Positions 1 to 9,925 are shown, counted from the stretch's first letter. The stretch: 62,258 bases of DNA from JAVBMP01 sp031552195 (GCA_031552195.1 JAVBMT010000029.1:1-62258), one strand, 5' to 3'. Notes: a model not told the origin generated them from the letters alone. Made by a program: numbers and translations.

Positions 1-76
1 CCCACTTATTAACACTTTGGGGGAGGTAACTTTTAACCCAGAAAAATGGTCATACTGCCAAACGTGGTAACAAAGC

Positions 77-112
77 AAAAACCCCTGACAACCTAACAGG
101 TTACCAGGGGTT
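77..112 (-). terminator. Rho-independent terminator of ssb
   Basis: Read on the minus strand, a two-part stem (AACCCCTG pairing with CAGGGGTT, inside it AACCT with AGGTT) is followed at once by a T run. It lies about 27 bases past the ssb stop, so it should end the ssb transcript. Confidence 0.85.
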
Positions 113-138
113 ATTTACACTATGGGTGGAGGTATTTT

Positions 139-639
139 TTAAAAAGGCACGTCGTCCATGCCGCTGGCTTCCGAAGGAAAAGCCGGGCCGAGGTCGTCAT
201 CATAACTTGGCCCGGACTGCTGCGGGCGGTTGTTTTTAGGCTGGTTCTGGTAGCCTTGGCCGCCTTGCTGGCGCGGGGCGTCGCCTCCGAACTGGCCGTC
301 CGGATTTTGCGCGCCTTTGCGGTCAAGAAACTGGATACGCAGGGCCTTGATTTCGGTCGAGTAACGGTCTTGCCCCTGCTGGTCTTGCCATTTGCGCGTT
401 TGCAGGCTGCCTTCCACAAAAACCAGGCTGCCCTTGGCGAGGTAATTGGCGCAGTTTTCCGCCTGGCGCTGAAAAGTCACCACAGTGTGCCATTCAGTGC
501 GGTCAACCTTGTTGCCGTCGCGGTCGACGTAAGATTCGTCAGTGGCGATGCGCAGGGAGGCTATTGGCGTTCCGTTAGCGGCGTAACGCAATTCAGGGTC
601 CCGGCCGAGGCGGCCTATGAGCATTACTTTGTTCAACAT
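139..639 (-). CDS. ssb: Single-stranded DNA-binding protein SSB
   Basis: 166 aa. It binds single-stranded DNA at replication forks and repair sites and recruits partner proteins through its C-terminal tip. Residues 1-110 form the OB fold, with the typical start MLNKVMLIGRLGRDPE. Residues 113-155 are a Gly/Gln/Pro/Asn-rich disordered linker, and the protein ends in the acidic tip DDVPF that partners recognise. Length and layout are normal for a bacterial SSB. The start is supported by AGGAGA 9-10 bases upstream. A terminator follows directly and the next gene upstream is PBP1A on the same strand, 117 bases away. Confidence 0.97.
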   Translation of the reverse strand: MLNKVMLIGRLGRDPELRYAANGTPIASLRIATDESYVDRDGNKVDRTEWHTVVTFQRQAENCANYLAKGSLVFVEGSLQTRKWQDQQGQDRYSTEIKALRIQFLDRKGAQNPDGQFGGDAPRQQGGQGYQNQPKNNRPQQSGPSYDDDLGPAFPSEASGMDDVPF

Positions 640-755
640 GATATATTTCTCCTGTTCTGGAATTTCCGTTTTATACCCAGCAAGAACGTTTTACCCGCTT
701 GCCGGCGGGCCGCGTCAGACCGTTCGCCCCGCGCGGCCCGGTCATCGCCGGAGGC

Positions 756-3251
756 TTAAAAACCCATCTGATCCATGAAAAGCTGCTCTCCGCTGCGCAC
801 GTCGTCGTCACCCTTTTGCAATTCCTGCCCCGCCACGGTTTTCGGTTCCGTTCCTTCGATAAAGGGCAGGTTGAGCACCTTGGCGGACGAAGGTCCGGCC
901 AGATAGCCGTTATCCGCGTCAACGCTGACCATGCGTATGCCTTCAGGCCTTACGAAATCCGCCGGCTCATAGAGATTATCGATTGCCTGGCGGTAATCGA
1001 TAAAAATAGGCACAGCCGCGCGGCCGCCGGTTTCCTGGCCGCCCATGGGCAAGTGGGCGTCATAGCCCACATAGACGCTGCTTACCAGGTAGGGCGAAAA
1101 GCCCAGGAACCAGGCGTCGCGCGAATCGTTCGTGGTGCCGGTCTTTCCGGCCACCGGACGGGCCAGCACCCTGGCCTTGGTGGCTGTTCCGGCGTTGACC
1201 ACGTCTTTGAGGAGCGTAGCCATTATATAGGCGTTTTGCGGGCTGATGGCCTCTTTGACCACGTCCGGCGTGAATTCGATGATGGTCCGGCCAAAGGTGT
1301 CGGTGATGGACGTTACCAGGCGGGGAATGACCAGGTCGCCGTTATTGGCGAAGGCGGTGTAAGCCGTGGCCATGTCCAGCGGGGTGACGTCGTAAGCGCC
1401 CAGGCTTACCGCCAGAGCGGGCGGAATATTGCCTTTAATGCCCAGGTCGTGCGCCCGTTGCACTACAGCGTCCATGCCGATAGCCTGGGCCACGCGCACG
1501 GTGCATACGTTGCGCGAGCGGGCCAGGGCGGTGCGCAGGATCATGGGGCCTTCGAACTTGCCGTCGAAATTCGAGGGGCTCCAAGGGGCCGCTCCGGTTG
1601 AGCCGTCAAGCACGAAAGGAGCGTCTTTCAGCATGGTTCCGGCGGTAAAGCCGTTATCCATGGCCGCCGAATAGACTATGGGCTTGAAAGACGAACCGGG
1701 CTGGCGCACGGCCTGGGTGGCCCGGTTGAATGAGTTGCGGTATTCCCCGGCCACGGAGTAAGCATAGCCGCCCACCATGGCGACCAGGTCGCCGCTTTTC
1801 GTTTCAATTGAAGTCAAGGCTCCTTCAACCAGCGGCACCTGCTCCAAGGTTACGCGTATGACGGTGTCTTTTGCGATTTTCGCCGGGTCGTAAGCCGGAA
1901 CCCCGTTTTTGCCGTTCGCGTCCGGTTCCCGCGCCGGAACGCTGGCCGGGTGAGAATCACCCTTGGCCCCTACGGCGGCCACCCAGACCACGTCTCCCGG
2001 CTCAACGCCCTTGAATACGCTGCGCCCGGCCAAAGCCGGGGCGTTAGTGGCTTTATCGTTGAAACGCCGCGCCCAATCCATGCTGCGGGCCGCAATCAGG
2101 CCTTTGTATTCCCCCAGGCGGACGTGAGCGCCGTCTTTGTCGACTTTTACGACCAGGGCCTTGCACCAGCCCGCGTTATCCAGCATTTCCGGCATGAAAG
2201 GGTTTTTCTGCAGAAATTCCTCATAGCCGCTTTCCGCCAGATGCCCGACTGGACCTTGCCAGCCCATGCGCTTTGAGGTTTCCAGCAAACCGTTGCGCAG
2301 GGCGGTTTCCGCCGCGCGCTGATGCACCGGGTCCATCGAAGTGTAGACGTTGAGGCCGGTGTTATACACCGCATCGCGCCCGTAGCGGCTTAAAGGCAGT
2401 TTAAGGGCACGGATGTTTTCCGGAGTGAAATACTCAATCAGACGGCGGCGCACTTCTTCCAGATACCAGGCCCCCAAGGGGCTGGGATCAGGCATCCTTT
2501 TATATTCCAGCGGATAGTCCACGGCTTCCTGATACTCTTCGTCCGTAATCCAGCCCAGGGTTTTCAGGCGGCCCAGGGTAAAAATCTGTTTTTCACGCGT
2601 CGCGGCCGGGTCCGCGTAGGGGTTGACGCTTGAGGGCGCTTGCGGCAGGCAGGCCAGAACGGCCGCTTCGGCGATATTGATGTCAATGGCGTGCTTGGCG
2701 AAATAGGTCTGGGCGGCGGCCTCTATGCCGTAAGCCCCATTGCCGAGGAATATCTGGTTCAGGTAGATAGTAAGAATTTCGTCTTTGGATAAGTACCCTT
2801 CCAGGCGATAGGCCAGAATGACTTCGCGCAGCTTACGTTCGTAGCTTTTTTCCGCGCCGACCACCAGGCGTTTGACCACCTGCTGGGTAATGGTGCTGCC
2901 GCCCTGCTTATCGTCGGAAACGATGTTTTTGATGAAGGCGCGCAAGATGGCTTTGGGGTTGACGCCCTTGTGCTGGTAAAAGGTGGCGTCTTCTTTGGCC
3001 AGAAAGGCCTTGACGATGGCCGGCGACATTTCGTCCAGCGTGATCATGAAGCGCTTTTCGTCGTAAAAATAGCCCATGATGCTGCCGTCGCGCGCGTAAA
3101 CGGTGGTGACCTGCGGCGGCTGGTAGTCAGAAACCTTGGTGAAGCTGGGCAGGTCGCGCGCGGCCCAGAAATATACGCCAGTTGCGGCCAGGATAGCCAG
3201 AACCAGCCCGACCAGGCAGGTTACGAGAGTGATGAAAAGAAAGCGTCTCAT
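756..3251 (-). CDS. mrcA: Penicillin-binding protein 1A (bifunctional transglycosylase/transpeptidase)
   Basis: 831 aa. A class A PBP that polymerises lipid II into glycan strands and cross-links peptides in the periplasm. Visible: a short cytoplasmic tail and one membrane anchor (about residues 4-28); a GT51 transglycosylase domain with the catalytic Glu in EDATFYQH (about 87) and the GGSTITQQ motif; an inserted OB-like region; and a transpeptidase domain with SSFK (about 520-523), SRN (about 579-581) and KTGT (about 703-706). The size fits Gram-negative PBP1A. A TTG start six codons upstream is possible, but the ATG before RRFLF with a weak AGAGA upstream fits better. It is in tandem with rne upstream (88 bases) and ssb downstream. 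Confidence 0.95.
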   Translation of the reverse strand: MRRFLFITLVTCLVGLVLAILAATGVYFWAARDLPSFTKVSDYQPPQVTTVYARDGSIMGYFYDEKRFMITLDEMSPAIVKAFLAKEDATFYQHKGVNPKAILRAFIKNIVSDDKQGGSTITQQVVKRLVVGAEKSYERKLREVILAYRLEGYLSKDEILTIYLNQIFLGNGAYGIEAAAQTYFAKHAIDINIAEAAVLACLPQAPSSVNPYADPAATREKQIFTLGRLKTLGWITDEEYQEAVDYPLEYKRMPDPSPLGAWYLEEVRRRLIEYFTPENIRALKLPLSRYGRDAVYNTGLNVYTSMDPVHQRAAETALRNGLLETSKRMGWQGPVGHLAESGYEEFLQKNPFMPEMLDNAGWCKALVVKVDKDGAHVRLGEYKGLIAARSMDWARRFNDKATNAPALAGRSVFKGVEPGDVVWVAAVGAKGDSHPASVPAREPDANGKNGVPAYDPAKIAKDTVIRVTLEQVPLVEGALTSIETKSGDLVAMVGGYAYSVAGEYRNSFNRATQAVRQPGSSFKPIVYSAAMDNGFTAGTMLKDAPFVLDGSTGAAPWSPSNFDGKFEGPMILRTALARSRNVCTVRVAQAIGMDAVVQRAHDLGIKGNIPPALAVSLGAYDVTPLDMATAYTAFANNGDLVIPRLVTSITDTFGRTIIEFTPDVVKEAISPQNAYIMATLLKDVVNAGTATKARVLARPVAGKTGTTNDSRDAWFLGFSPYLVSSVYVGYDAHLPMGGQETGGRAAVPIFIDYRQAIDNLYEPADFVRPEGIRMVSVDADNGYLAGPSSAKVLNLPFIEGTEPKTVAGQELQKGDDDVRSGEQLFMDQMGF

Positions 3252-3339
3252 ATGTTTCTCTGAAAACAATTTTCGCTGTTATGATACCCTCTTGCCGCAC
3301 GGGCGGCAAGAGAAGATTGACGGGGCCACCCGGAGTTTC

Positions 3340-5862
3340 CTACATGCCGTGCGGCCGCAATTCAAGGACCAGGCCGGACTGTTTTTCCATTTCAAGAAGG
3401 CGCTCGCGCTTGTGGTTCAGCAAGTAAAGCACAAGCTCCGCGCTGTTGGTGTAGCTGACCTTGTTCTGGTTCTGGCTTTGGGCCTGATGAACCATGCGAT
3501 GTATGTCCTTAATGGCCTGAAGGGCCTGCCACTCCATGTTGCGGCGCATGCCCGTCCCCCGGCAGACCGGGCATGGCTCGGTGCTTATGGAAATGGCGGA
3601 AGAGCCCAGGCGCTGGCGCACGACTTCGAGCAGGCCGAAAGAGCTGATGCGCCCCACGTCGTGCCGCGCCCGGTCGTTCTTCATGGCGTTGCGGAAGGCG
3701 CGTTCAACATCGCGCCAGTGGCTGCGGTCGCGCATTTCAATAAAATCTATCACTACCTGGCCGCCTATGTCGCGCAGGCGCAGCTGCAAGGGAATGCTTT
3801 GCGCGGCTTCCATGTTTATGCGGTAGGCCATATCCTCGAAATTGTGCTTTCCGCTGGAACGGCCGGAGTTTATATCAATGGCGGTCAAAGCTTCTGTTGG
3901 GTCTATCACTAGCCGCCCGCCGGAAGGCAGGCCTACTTCGCGTGAATGCACCTGATCAATCTGTTTTTGCAGTGAAAAACGGGCGAACAGGCTTTGCGCC
4001 TGATCTTTATGCAGTTGCACCATATTCTGCCTGCGCGGGAAGAGCAGGCCGACAACCTCGGCGAGCTGGGCGCAGGTTTCTTCCTCGTCAACCCATATTT
4101 CAGCGATATCTTCGGTCAGGTAATCGCGCACGGAACGGGTGGTAAGGTCCGCTTCCTCATGCAAGAGGCAGGGGGCTTTCTCCGTGGTGCCTTTTTTGCG
4201 TATGTCGCGCCAGAGGCGTTTCAGGGATTGCAGGTCGCGCTGCAGGGCCGTCTTGCTAGCGCCCATGCTCACGGTGCGCACGATAACCCCAAGCCCGGCG
4301 CCCGGCGTGAGCCCGTTCAGGAGTTCGCGCAGGCGGGCGCGCTCTTCTTCGTCTTCCACCTTGCGGGAAACGCCTACCTGCTCGCGGCCCGGGGTTAAAA
4401 CCAGGAAGCGGCCGGCCAGCGAAAGATAGGTGGTGAGAAAAGCGCCTTTGGTTCCGGCCGGTTCCTTGACCACCTGGACCAGAATTTCCTGGCCGGTTTT
4501 CAAAACATGCTGAATGGGCGGATATTTGCGGCCTTTATCCGGCTGGTGCGGAGAAAGGTAATATTCGGGATGGACCTCGTCTATCTGCAAAAAACCGTTT
4601 TTTGACGCCCCGTAAGAGACGAAGGCGGCCTGAAGGTTGGCGTCGACGTTGTGCACCACGCCTTTGTAAATATTTCCTTTGACCTTGCTCTGGTGCAGCA
4701 TTTCCACATAATATTCCTGCACCTGCCCTTCTTCGGCCAGCACGACCTCAAGCTGCTCGCCGGGCAAAACGCTCAAAAACATCTTGCGGCGGGCCGGTCT
4801 GGATTCAGGCTGAGCTTCCGCCGCGCCTTTCCCCTTGCCCTTTTTGTTTCGCGCAGGCTCATCTTTTTTCGCGCCTTCCGCCGTTTCCTCAACGTCGTCT
4901 TCAACCGCGTCTTCAAGTTCGTCTTCCGCAAAAAAACGGAAGTCGTCCTCCGGCTGGAGGCTGTCGAGCTCTTCCGCGAAAATGTCAGGCGCGGCAACGT
5001 CCGCTTCTTCGGTTAGAGCCGCATTTCCGGCTGGTTCCCCATTCGCGGCCAAAGCCGCGGCAGCGCGGGCGGCAGCGGCTTTTTTGCGGTTGCGCCTTGA
5101 CCGGCTGCGGCGCGAACGCCCGCTCTTTTTAGCTTCGCCCTGGCCTTCCGCCGCCTCCGCGCCCTGTTCCGCCTGAACGTCCGGCTCAAGCGGAGTATCG
5201 GCCGCCTCAATCTCTTCACGCCCGGTCAAAACCGGTGCTGGTGAATCTTCAGCCGTTTCACGCGCGGAAACGGCCTGCCCGGCTTCAGATGGCGTTGCGG
5301 CCTTCTGCGAACGCGCCTTTCGTGACGGTTTCCCGGTTGAAGGTTTTTTCCGCCTGGCGGATTCCGCTTGCGTAGCTTGCCCGGCCTGCGGGGTTTCGGC
5401 AGAGGATTCTGAAATGGATGGAGAGAGAGAGGCGCTTTCAGGGCTGTTCTGATTTCGGGCGGCGCTGCCGGCGGAGCGGTTCGCCGCCGGTTTTTCCGGC
5501 GATTTACCCTTGCCTTTGGTTTCCGGCTTTTCCGGCAGAGGACCGGATGGTTCCGTTTCAGGCGCCGTGGAAGCGGCTTCTTGCGGGGCGTCGGCCTTCC
5601 GGGAGGCATTTCTCGGCTGCTTTCCCTTGGAGGGGGCGTTGCGGGCCTCATTTTTCGGGGGGGCTTTCACAGCGCCTTCAGCCGCGTTTTCAGCCGGTTC
5701 AGGCGTAATTTCTTTTTTGGCGGCGCTTCTCGGCTTGCGCCCCGTGCCGGGAGTTGTTTTTTTAGAAGAGCGGGATGCGATTTTGGCCGGGCTTTTTACC
5801 GCCGTTTCGGCGGAAGCGCCTGGAAGGCCTGTTTCGCTGGAGGCGGATTCTGTTTTTGTCAT
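3340..5862 (-). CDS. rne: Ribonuclease E/G with long N-terminal disordered extension
   Basis: 840 aa endoribonuclease for RNA decay and rRNA/tRNA processing. The first 360 residues are low-complexity, rich in Ala, Lys, Glu, Pro and Ser, including a basic stretch near 249-262 and an acidic stretch near 305-330. The catalytic core follows: S1 RNA-binding region (about 395-470), DNase I-like active site with AIDINSGR (Asp about 662) and VIDFIEM (Asp about 706), then the zinc-link CPVCRGTG (about 764-771) used for dimerisation. The protein stops soon after the core. The scaffold-like part is thus N-terminal, opposite to E. coli RNase E. AGAGGG precedes the ATG. Confidence 0.93.
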   Translation of the reverse strand: MTKTESASSETGLPGASAETAVKSPAKIASRSSKKTTPGTGRKPRSAAKKEITPEPAENAAEGAVKAPPKNEARNAPSKGKQPRNASRKADAPQEAASTAPETEPSGPLPEKPETKGKGKSPEKPAANRSAGSAARNQNSPESASLSPSISESSAETPQAGQATQAESARRKKPSTGKPSRKARSQKAATPSEAGQAVSARETAEDSPAPVLTGREEIEAADTPLEPDVQAEQGAEAAEGQGEAKKSGRSRRSRSRRNRKKAAAARAAAALAANGEPAGNAALTEEADVAAPDIFAEELDSLQPEDDFRFFAEDELEDAVEDDVEETAEGAKKDEPARNKKGKGKGAAEAQPESRPARRKMFLSVLPGEQLEVVLAEEGQVQEYYVEMLHQSKVKGNIYKGVVHNVDANLQAAFVSYGASKNGFLQIDEVHPEYYLSPHQPDKGRKYPPIQHVLKTGQEILVQVVKEPAGTKGAFLTTYLSLAGRFLVLTPGREQVGVSRKVEDEEERARLRELLNGLTPGAGLGVIVRTVSMGASKTALQRDLQSLKRLWRDIRKKGTTEKAPCLLHEEADLTTRSVRDYLTEDIAEIWVDEEETCAQLAEVVGLLFPRRQNMVQLHKDQAQSLFARFSLQKQIDQVHSREVGLPSGGRLVIDPTEALTAIDINSGRSSGKHNFEDMAYRINMEAAQSIPLQLRLRDIGGQVVIDFIEMRDRSHWRDVERAFRNAMKNDRARHDVGRISSFGLLEVVRQRLGSSAISISTEPCPVCRGTGMRRNMEWQALQAIKDIHRMVHQAQSQNQNKVSYTNSAELVLYLLNHKRERLLEMEKQSGLVLELRPHGM

Positions 5863-6311
5863 TAATCCCTCTGGGGAAGTTTGTATTGCGGTTCAGGCAA
5901 AAAACGGCCTGGAAAGGCCTGGCGAAGATATACGCGCCCAAGGCGCGGCCTGACCGCAAGGAAGTTACGCGCCGCCCTCGGGCGGCCTGATTTGCACACG
6001 CCATGGTTTTCAAGGCCAAGGCGCTTGAACAATCGGTAAAGTCAAAAAATTTTCGCGCTGTTTTCGGGCTTGCCGCGCCGAAAAGCACTGACGCATATAA
6101 AGCTGTTTTTCGGAAAAAAAGCAACTGTTTTATTGCCCGCCCCGGCCTGGAAAAGCGGCGCTCTTGAAAATATTCCCCCTGAAAATCATTCGAACCGCCA
6201 GCCATTTGAGCCGCGCAAGCCTCGTCACCGGAAAAGTCCGCCCAAAAGCGGTTTGCCCCTTTGCCGATTATGTGCTAACAATGCCGCAGCAAATTTAACC
6301 GGGGTGTTTTG
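5863..6311. other. Divergent intergenic region between rne and the AICAR transformylase gene
   Basis: 449 bases between two genes pointing away from each other. It must hold both promoters and probably the rne 5' leader. Short GC-rich hairpins are visible (GCCGCCC/GGGCGGC near 5970-5985; TTCAAG/CTTGAA near 6010-6030). Only the purH-side promoter candidate is given separately. No small gene or RNA family was recognised. Confidence 0.5.
6253..6281 (+). promoter_or_regulatory. Candidate sigma-70 promoter for the AICAR transformylase gene
   Basis: TTGCCC, a 17-base spacer, then TAACAA, about 30 bases before the ATG. Weak but well spaced. Inferred from position and consensus only. Confidence 0.35.
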
Positions 6312-7616
6312 ATGAAAGACCTTAAAGCCATGTATCGCACTTTGCTGCGCGATGAATTTCCCGAAAGCCTGTCAATTGAGCTTGGCGGCCAGCGCCTTGT
6401 TTACAAAAAACGCAACTGGACCATAGACGGTGAAGCCAAGGGCCTGCGCTACGGGGAAAACCCGGACCAGCCGGCCGCTCTTTACGCCTTGGCGGAAGGA
6501 ACGCTGCAAATAGGCGGCCTGACTTTCCGCAATTCAGGCCAAGGCCTGGTTTCCGCCCTGACCGAGGCGCAGATGCTGCAAACCGGCAAGCACCCCGGCA
6601 AGACCAACCTGACGGACGTGGATAGCGGCGTGAATATCTTGCAATACCTGCATGAACGCCCGGCAGTGGCTATTTTGAAGCACAACAACCCCTGCGGAGC
6701 GGCCTGGGCCTCCGCCCTGCCCAAAGAAGAGGGCGGGGGGCTGGAAAGCGTGGCCAGGGTTCTGGAAAAAGCTTTCTGGTGCGACCGTATCGCCGCTTTC
6801 GGCGGGGCTGTGGTGTTTAACCGGCCGGTCAGCAAAGAAGCCGCGGAAATTATTGACGGGGCCTATTTTGAAGTTGTGGCCGCCCCCGATTTCGAGCCCG
6901 GCGTTTTCGACATCCTGAAAAAACGCAAAAACCTGCGCATTTTTCACCTGCCCGGGCTGGGCAGGCTGGAAGAGCTGTCCAAAACCCCGTTTTTGGACAT
7001 ACATTCCCTGGCTGACGGCGGCCTGGTTTTACAGCAGTCTTTCATGAACCGCATCCGCCGCGTTGAAGATTTCATTCCGGCTTCGGCGGAAAAAGACGGC
7101 CTTGTCGTAACGGCGCGCGCCCCTTCCAAGGATGAAGCGGAAGATTTGCTCTTCGCCTGGGCGGTCGAGGCCGGAGTTACCTCGAACTCCGTCATTTTCG
7201 CGCGGCACGGCGCGACCATCGCCATCGGCGCGGGCGAACAGGACCGCGTGGGCTGCGTGGAATTGGCAGTTTACAAGGCCTATACCAAATACGCCGACCG
7301 CATCTCTTTCAAGGAAACAGGGCTTTCACTGTATGAACTGCGGCAAAAGGCCGCCGGCGACGCGGACGCCAAGGCCAGGCTTGACGATATTGACCGCCGC
7401 GCCAATGAAGCCAAAGGCGGGCTTTCCGGCGCGGCAATGGTTTCAGACGGCTTCTTCCCTTTCCGCGACGGAGTGGACGCGGCCCTTGCGCACGGCGTTT
7501 CAGCCATAGCCCAGCCCGGCGGTTCGCTGCGCGACCATGAAGTCATCATGGCCGTGAATGAAGCTGTTCCCCAAGCTTCCATGGTCTTTACCGGGCAGCG
7601 TTCGTTCAAACATTAA
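6312..7616 (+). CDS. purH: AICAR transformylase (PurH C-terminal domain only)
   Basis: 434 aa. It catalyses formyl transfer from 10-formyltetrahydrofolate to AICAR, the penultimate step of purine synthesis. The AICARFT signatures LRYGENPDQPAALY (about 46-59) and KHNNPCG (Lys/His about 123-124) are present. The MGS-like IMP cyclohydrolase domain that normally occupies the first 200 residues of PurH is absent, so IMP must be closed by a separate enzyme elsewhere. Stand-alone AICARFT is known in Desulfovibrio relatives. The ATG at 6312 has GGGGTG five bases upstream; a TTG one codon earlier is less likely. A perfect 11-bp terminator follows. Confidence 0.9.
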   Translation: MKDLKAMYRTLLRDEFPESLSIELGGQRLVYKKRNWTIDGEAKGLRYGENPDQPAALYALAEGTLQIGGLTFRNSGQGLVSALTEAQMLQTGKHPGKTNLTDVDSGVNILQYLHERPAVAILKHNNPCGAAWASALPKEEGGGLESVARVLEKAFWCDRIAAFGGAVVFNRPVSKEAAEIIDGAYFEVVAAPDFEPGVFDILKKRKNLRIFHLPGLGRLEELSKTPFLDIHSLADGGLVLQQSFMNRIRRVEDFIPASAEKDGLVVTARAPSKDEAEDLLFAWAVEAGVTSNSVIFARHGATIAIGAGEQDRVGCVELAVYKAYTKYADRISFKETGLSLYELRQKAAGDADAKARLDDIDRRANEAKGGLSGAAMVSDGFFPFRDGVDAALAHGVSAIAQPGGSLRDHEVIMAVNEAVPQASMVFTGQRSFKH

Positions 7617-7623
7617 GCAGATT

Positions 7624-7660
7624 CCGGCCGGGCGGGAGTTACGCCCGGCCGGCCCTTTTT
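7624..7660 (+). terminator. Rho-independent terminator after purH
   Basis: Perfect 11-bp stem CCGGCCGGGCG/CGCCCGGCCGG with a 7-base loop, then CCC and five T. Eight bases past the stop codon. Confidence 0.9.
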
Positions 7661-7714
7661 CATGGTTACTTCCGGGCCGCTCTTGTTAGTTGTCCATAAA
7701 ACATATGGGAATTT

Positions 7715-9841
7715 ATGCCTTCACCTATCGTTCTTTTTCCCAACCCCGGCTGTGTGGTTGAATTCATAGAATCGAACAAAATAGTCACGGCTTATGTGAT
7801 TGAAGCCCAGGCGGCCCAGCTTCGCCTTTACACCATAGGAAAACGCGAGGTCAAACTTTCCGCCGCGCGCCTTTTGCCGTGGTCTGGCCCGGCTTACGGC
7901 GGCGCCGCGTCACGTCAGGAAATGGAAGAGCGCCTGGCCCTGCACGCCGGAAAACGCAAAGCCCTGGCGGAAGAAATAGACGTTATGCAGCTTTGGGAAC
8001 TGGCCCAGGGAGAAGTCGACAAAGCCTCGGTGCAGTGGTTCGCCGAACTTCTGTGGCCTGACGCGGATATAGACCGGCTGGCCGCGTTGGGCCAAAGCCT
8101 TTTGAACGCCAAAACCCACTTCAAGTTCAACCCGCCGAATTTTGAAATATACCCCGCCGAACTGGTTGAGCAAAAGCTGCAAAAAGCCGAGGCTGACCGG
8201 AAACATGAAGAGATAGTGAGCGCGGGCACGCTCTTTTTGCGCAACCTCTGGGATGTTTCGAACAACCGGCGGCCCGCCCTGACCGAAGCTGAACTTCCCC
8301 CGGCCAACGTGCGCGGCCTGATAGAACGCATGCTGCTTGACCGCCTGTCAGACCCTGACAGCACCGAAAACGACACTCTCTGGAAAATTCTTATCAAAAG
8401 CCTGCCGGAAGACCCCCACCTGCCCTTGCTGCTGGCCATGGCCTGGGGCCTGAAACCGCCGCACTACAATTTCTGGCTGGACAGGGCGGATTACCAGGAG
8501 GGCGAAGACTGGGTCAGGCCGCTTGAAAGCGATATAAACGCGCTGGCGGCAAATGTGCGCGCGGCGGCGTCATCGTCCGGAGAAGAAATTTCCGGCGGCT
8601 TTGTCAGCATAGATCCGTCCACAACGCAAGACTGGGACGACGCCTTTAAGGTTGAAGACCTTCCGGGTGGGGGCTGGAGAGCGGTTTTAGCCCTGGCCTG
8701 CCCGGCGGCTTTCTGGCCTTTCGGCTCGCCTCTTGATCAAGCTGTGGCGTACCGCGCGAGCAGCATTTACCTGCCGGAAGGCTCCTTGCACATGATGCCG
8801 CGCGCCGTGAGCCTTGAGCTTTTCAGCCTGCGCGGCGGCGAGAGGCGCACCCCGCTGCCCGCCCTGCAAGTGGATATTGAATTGGACGAAGACGGAAAAA
8901 TCCGCTCCACGTCTCCTTCTTTCCGCTGGATAAGGGTGGCCGCGAACCTGACGCATGAAGATTGCGAAGCACTGCTTACGGAAAAAGCCCCGGAAGGCAA
9001 CGCCGCCGCCCCTTACGGCCCGATGCTTGAATCCGCCATGGCGCTCAGCCGCGTATTGCAAAAACGGCGCATTGAACGTGGAGCGGTCATTACGGAAAAA
9101 CCGGAACCGTCGGTGCGCCTGGAAAAAACGCCGGAAGGGGATATTCTGGCGCTGCTTGAGCCGGACCTTGGATGCCCCCTTTCCCAGAACCTGGTCGGCG
9201 AGCTGATGATCTTGTGCAACTGCGCCCTGGCGGCCTGGGGAACGGAACGCGGCCTGCCCCTGCTATACCGGGCGCAAGATATCGCCCTGCCGAAAGAATT
9301 CGCCGGGGTATGGACTCAGCCCCAGGATATTTTCCGGGTAATCAAGGCCTTGCCGCCCGCTACGCTGGAATTGCAGCCGAAACCGCACGCCGGGCTGGGG
9401 GCCGGGATTTACGCCACCTTCACCTCGCCCATGCGCCGCTATGTAGACCTTATCAACGAAGCCCAGATTATCCGCCACCTTGCGGAAAACGTCCCGGCTT
9501 TCAGCGCCGAAGAACTGCGTTCGGCGCTTACCGGGCTTTCCGAACGCCTTGCGGCCACAGGCCAGGTTCAGCGCTTCAGGCCGCGTTATTGGAAACTGCT
9601 TTCCCTGCAACAAAGCGGTCAGGCCGCGCGCGAAAACGGCAAGCCCTGGCGTGAGGCGACCGTGCTGGAAGAAAACGACTCTTTCGTAACGGTGAACCTT
9701 GAATGCGCCCAGATTACCCTGCGCGCCCCGCGTTCGCGCTTTCACGACAAGGTGTACCCGGGCCAGAGCGTTATGGTAAGGCTTGCAAAAATAAATCCTT
9801 TGCATAATGATATGCAAATTGTCGAGGCAATGGAAAATTAG
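7715..9841 (+). CDS. RNase II/RNB-family 3'-5' exoribonuclease
   Basis: 708 aa. It degrades RNA hydrolytically from the 3' end. The RNB domain is marked by SIDPSTTQDWDDAF (about 298-311), whose four aspartates (300, 306, 308, 309) match the metal-binding set. The segment FTSPMRRYVDLINEAQ near 570 is the conserved late RNB motif. The first 280 residues are a divergent N-terminal region rather than clear cold-shock domains, and the C-terminal S1 part is short. This makes it a divergent RNase II-like enzyme, not a canonical Rnb or RNase R. GGGA lies just before the ATG. plsY follows 84 bases downstream on the same strand. Confidence 0.88.
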   Translation: MPSPIVLFPNPGCVVEFIESNKIVTAYVIEAQAAQLRLYTIGKREVKLSAARLLPWSGPAYGGAASRQEMEERLALHAGKRKALAEEIDVMQLWELAQGEVDKASVQWFAELLWPDADIDRLAALGQSLLNAKTHFKFNPPNFEIYPAELVEQKLQKAEADRKHEEIVSAGTLFLRNLWDVSNNRRPALTEAELPPANVRGLIERMLLDRLSDPDSTENDTLWKILIKSLPEDPHLPLLLAMAWGLKPPHYNFWLDRADYQEGEDWVRPLESDINALAANVRAAASSSGEEISGGFVSIDPSTTQDWDDAFKVEDLPGGGWRAVLALACPAAFWPFGSPLDQAVAYRASSIYLPEGSLHMMPRAVSLELFSLRGGERRTPLPALQVDIELDEDGKIRSTSPSFRWIRVAANLTHEDCEALLTEKAPEGNAAAPYGPMLESAMALSRVLQKRRIERGAVITEKPEPSVRLEKTPEGDILALLEPDLGCPLSQNLVGELMILCNCALAAWGTERGLPLLYRAQDIALPKEFAGVWTQPQDIFRVIKALPPATLELQPKPHAGLGAGIYATFTSPMRRYVDLINEAQIIRHLAENVPAFSAEELRSALTGLSERLAATGQVQRFRPRYWKLLSLQQSGQAARENGKPWREATVLEENDSFVTVNLECAQITLRAPRSRFHDKVYPGQSVMVRLAKINPLHNDMQIVEAMEN

Positions 9842-9925
9842 ACGGTTCAACCTGAAAACGTTCAGGCCCGGAGGCTTAGCTTCCGGCTGCAACCGGCTTG
9901 CAACCCGTTCAGGCGGCTCGTTTTT

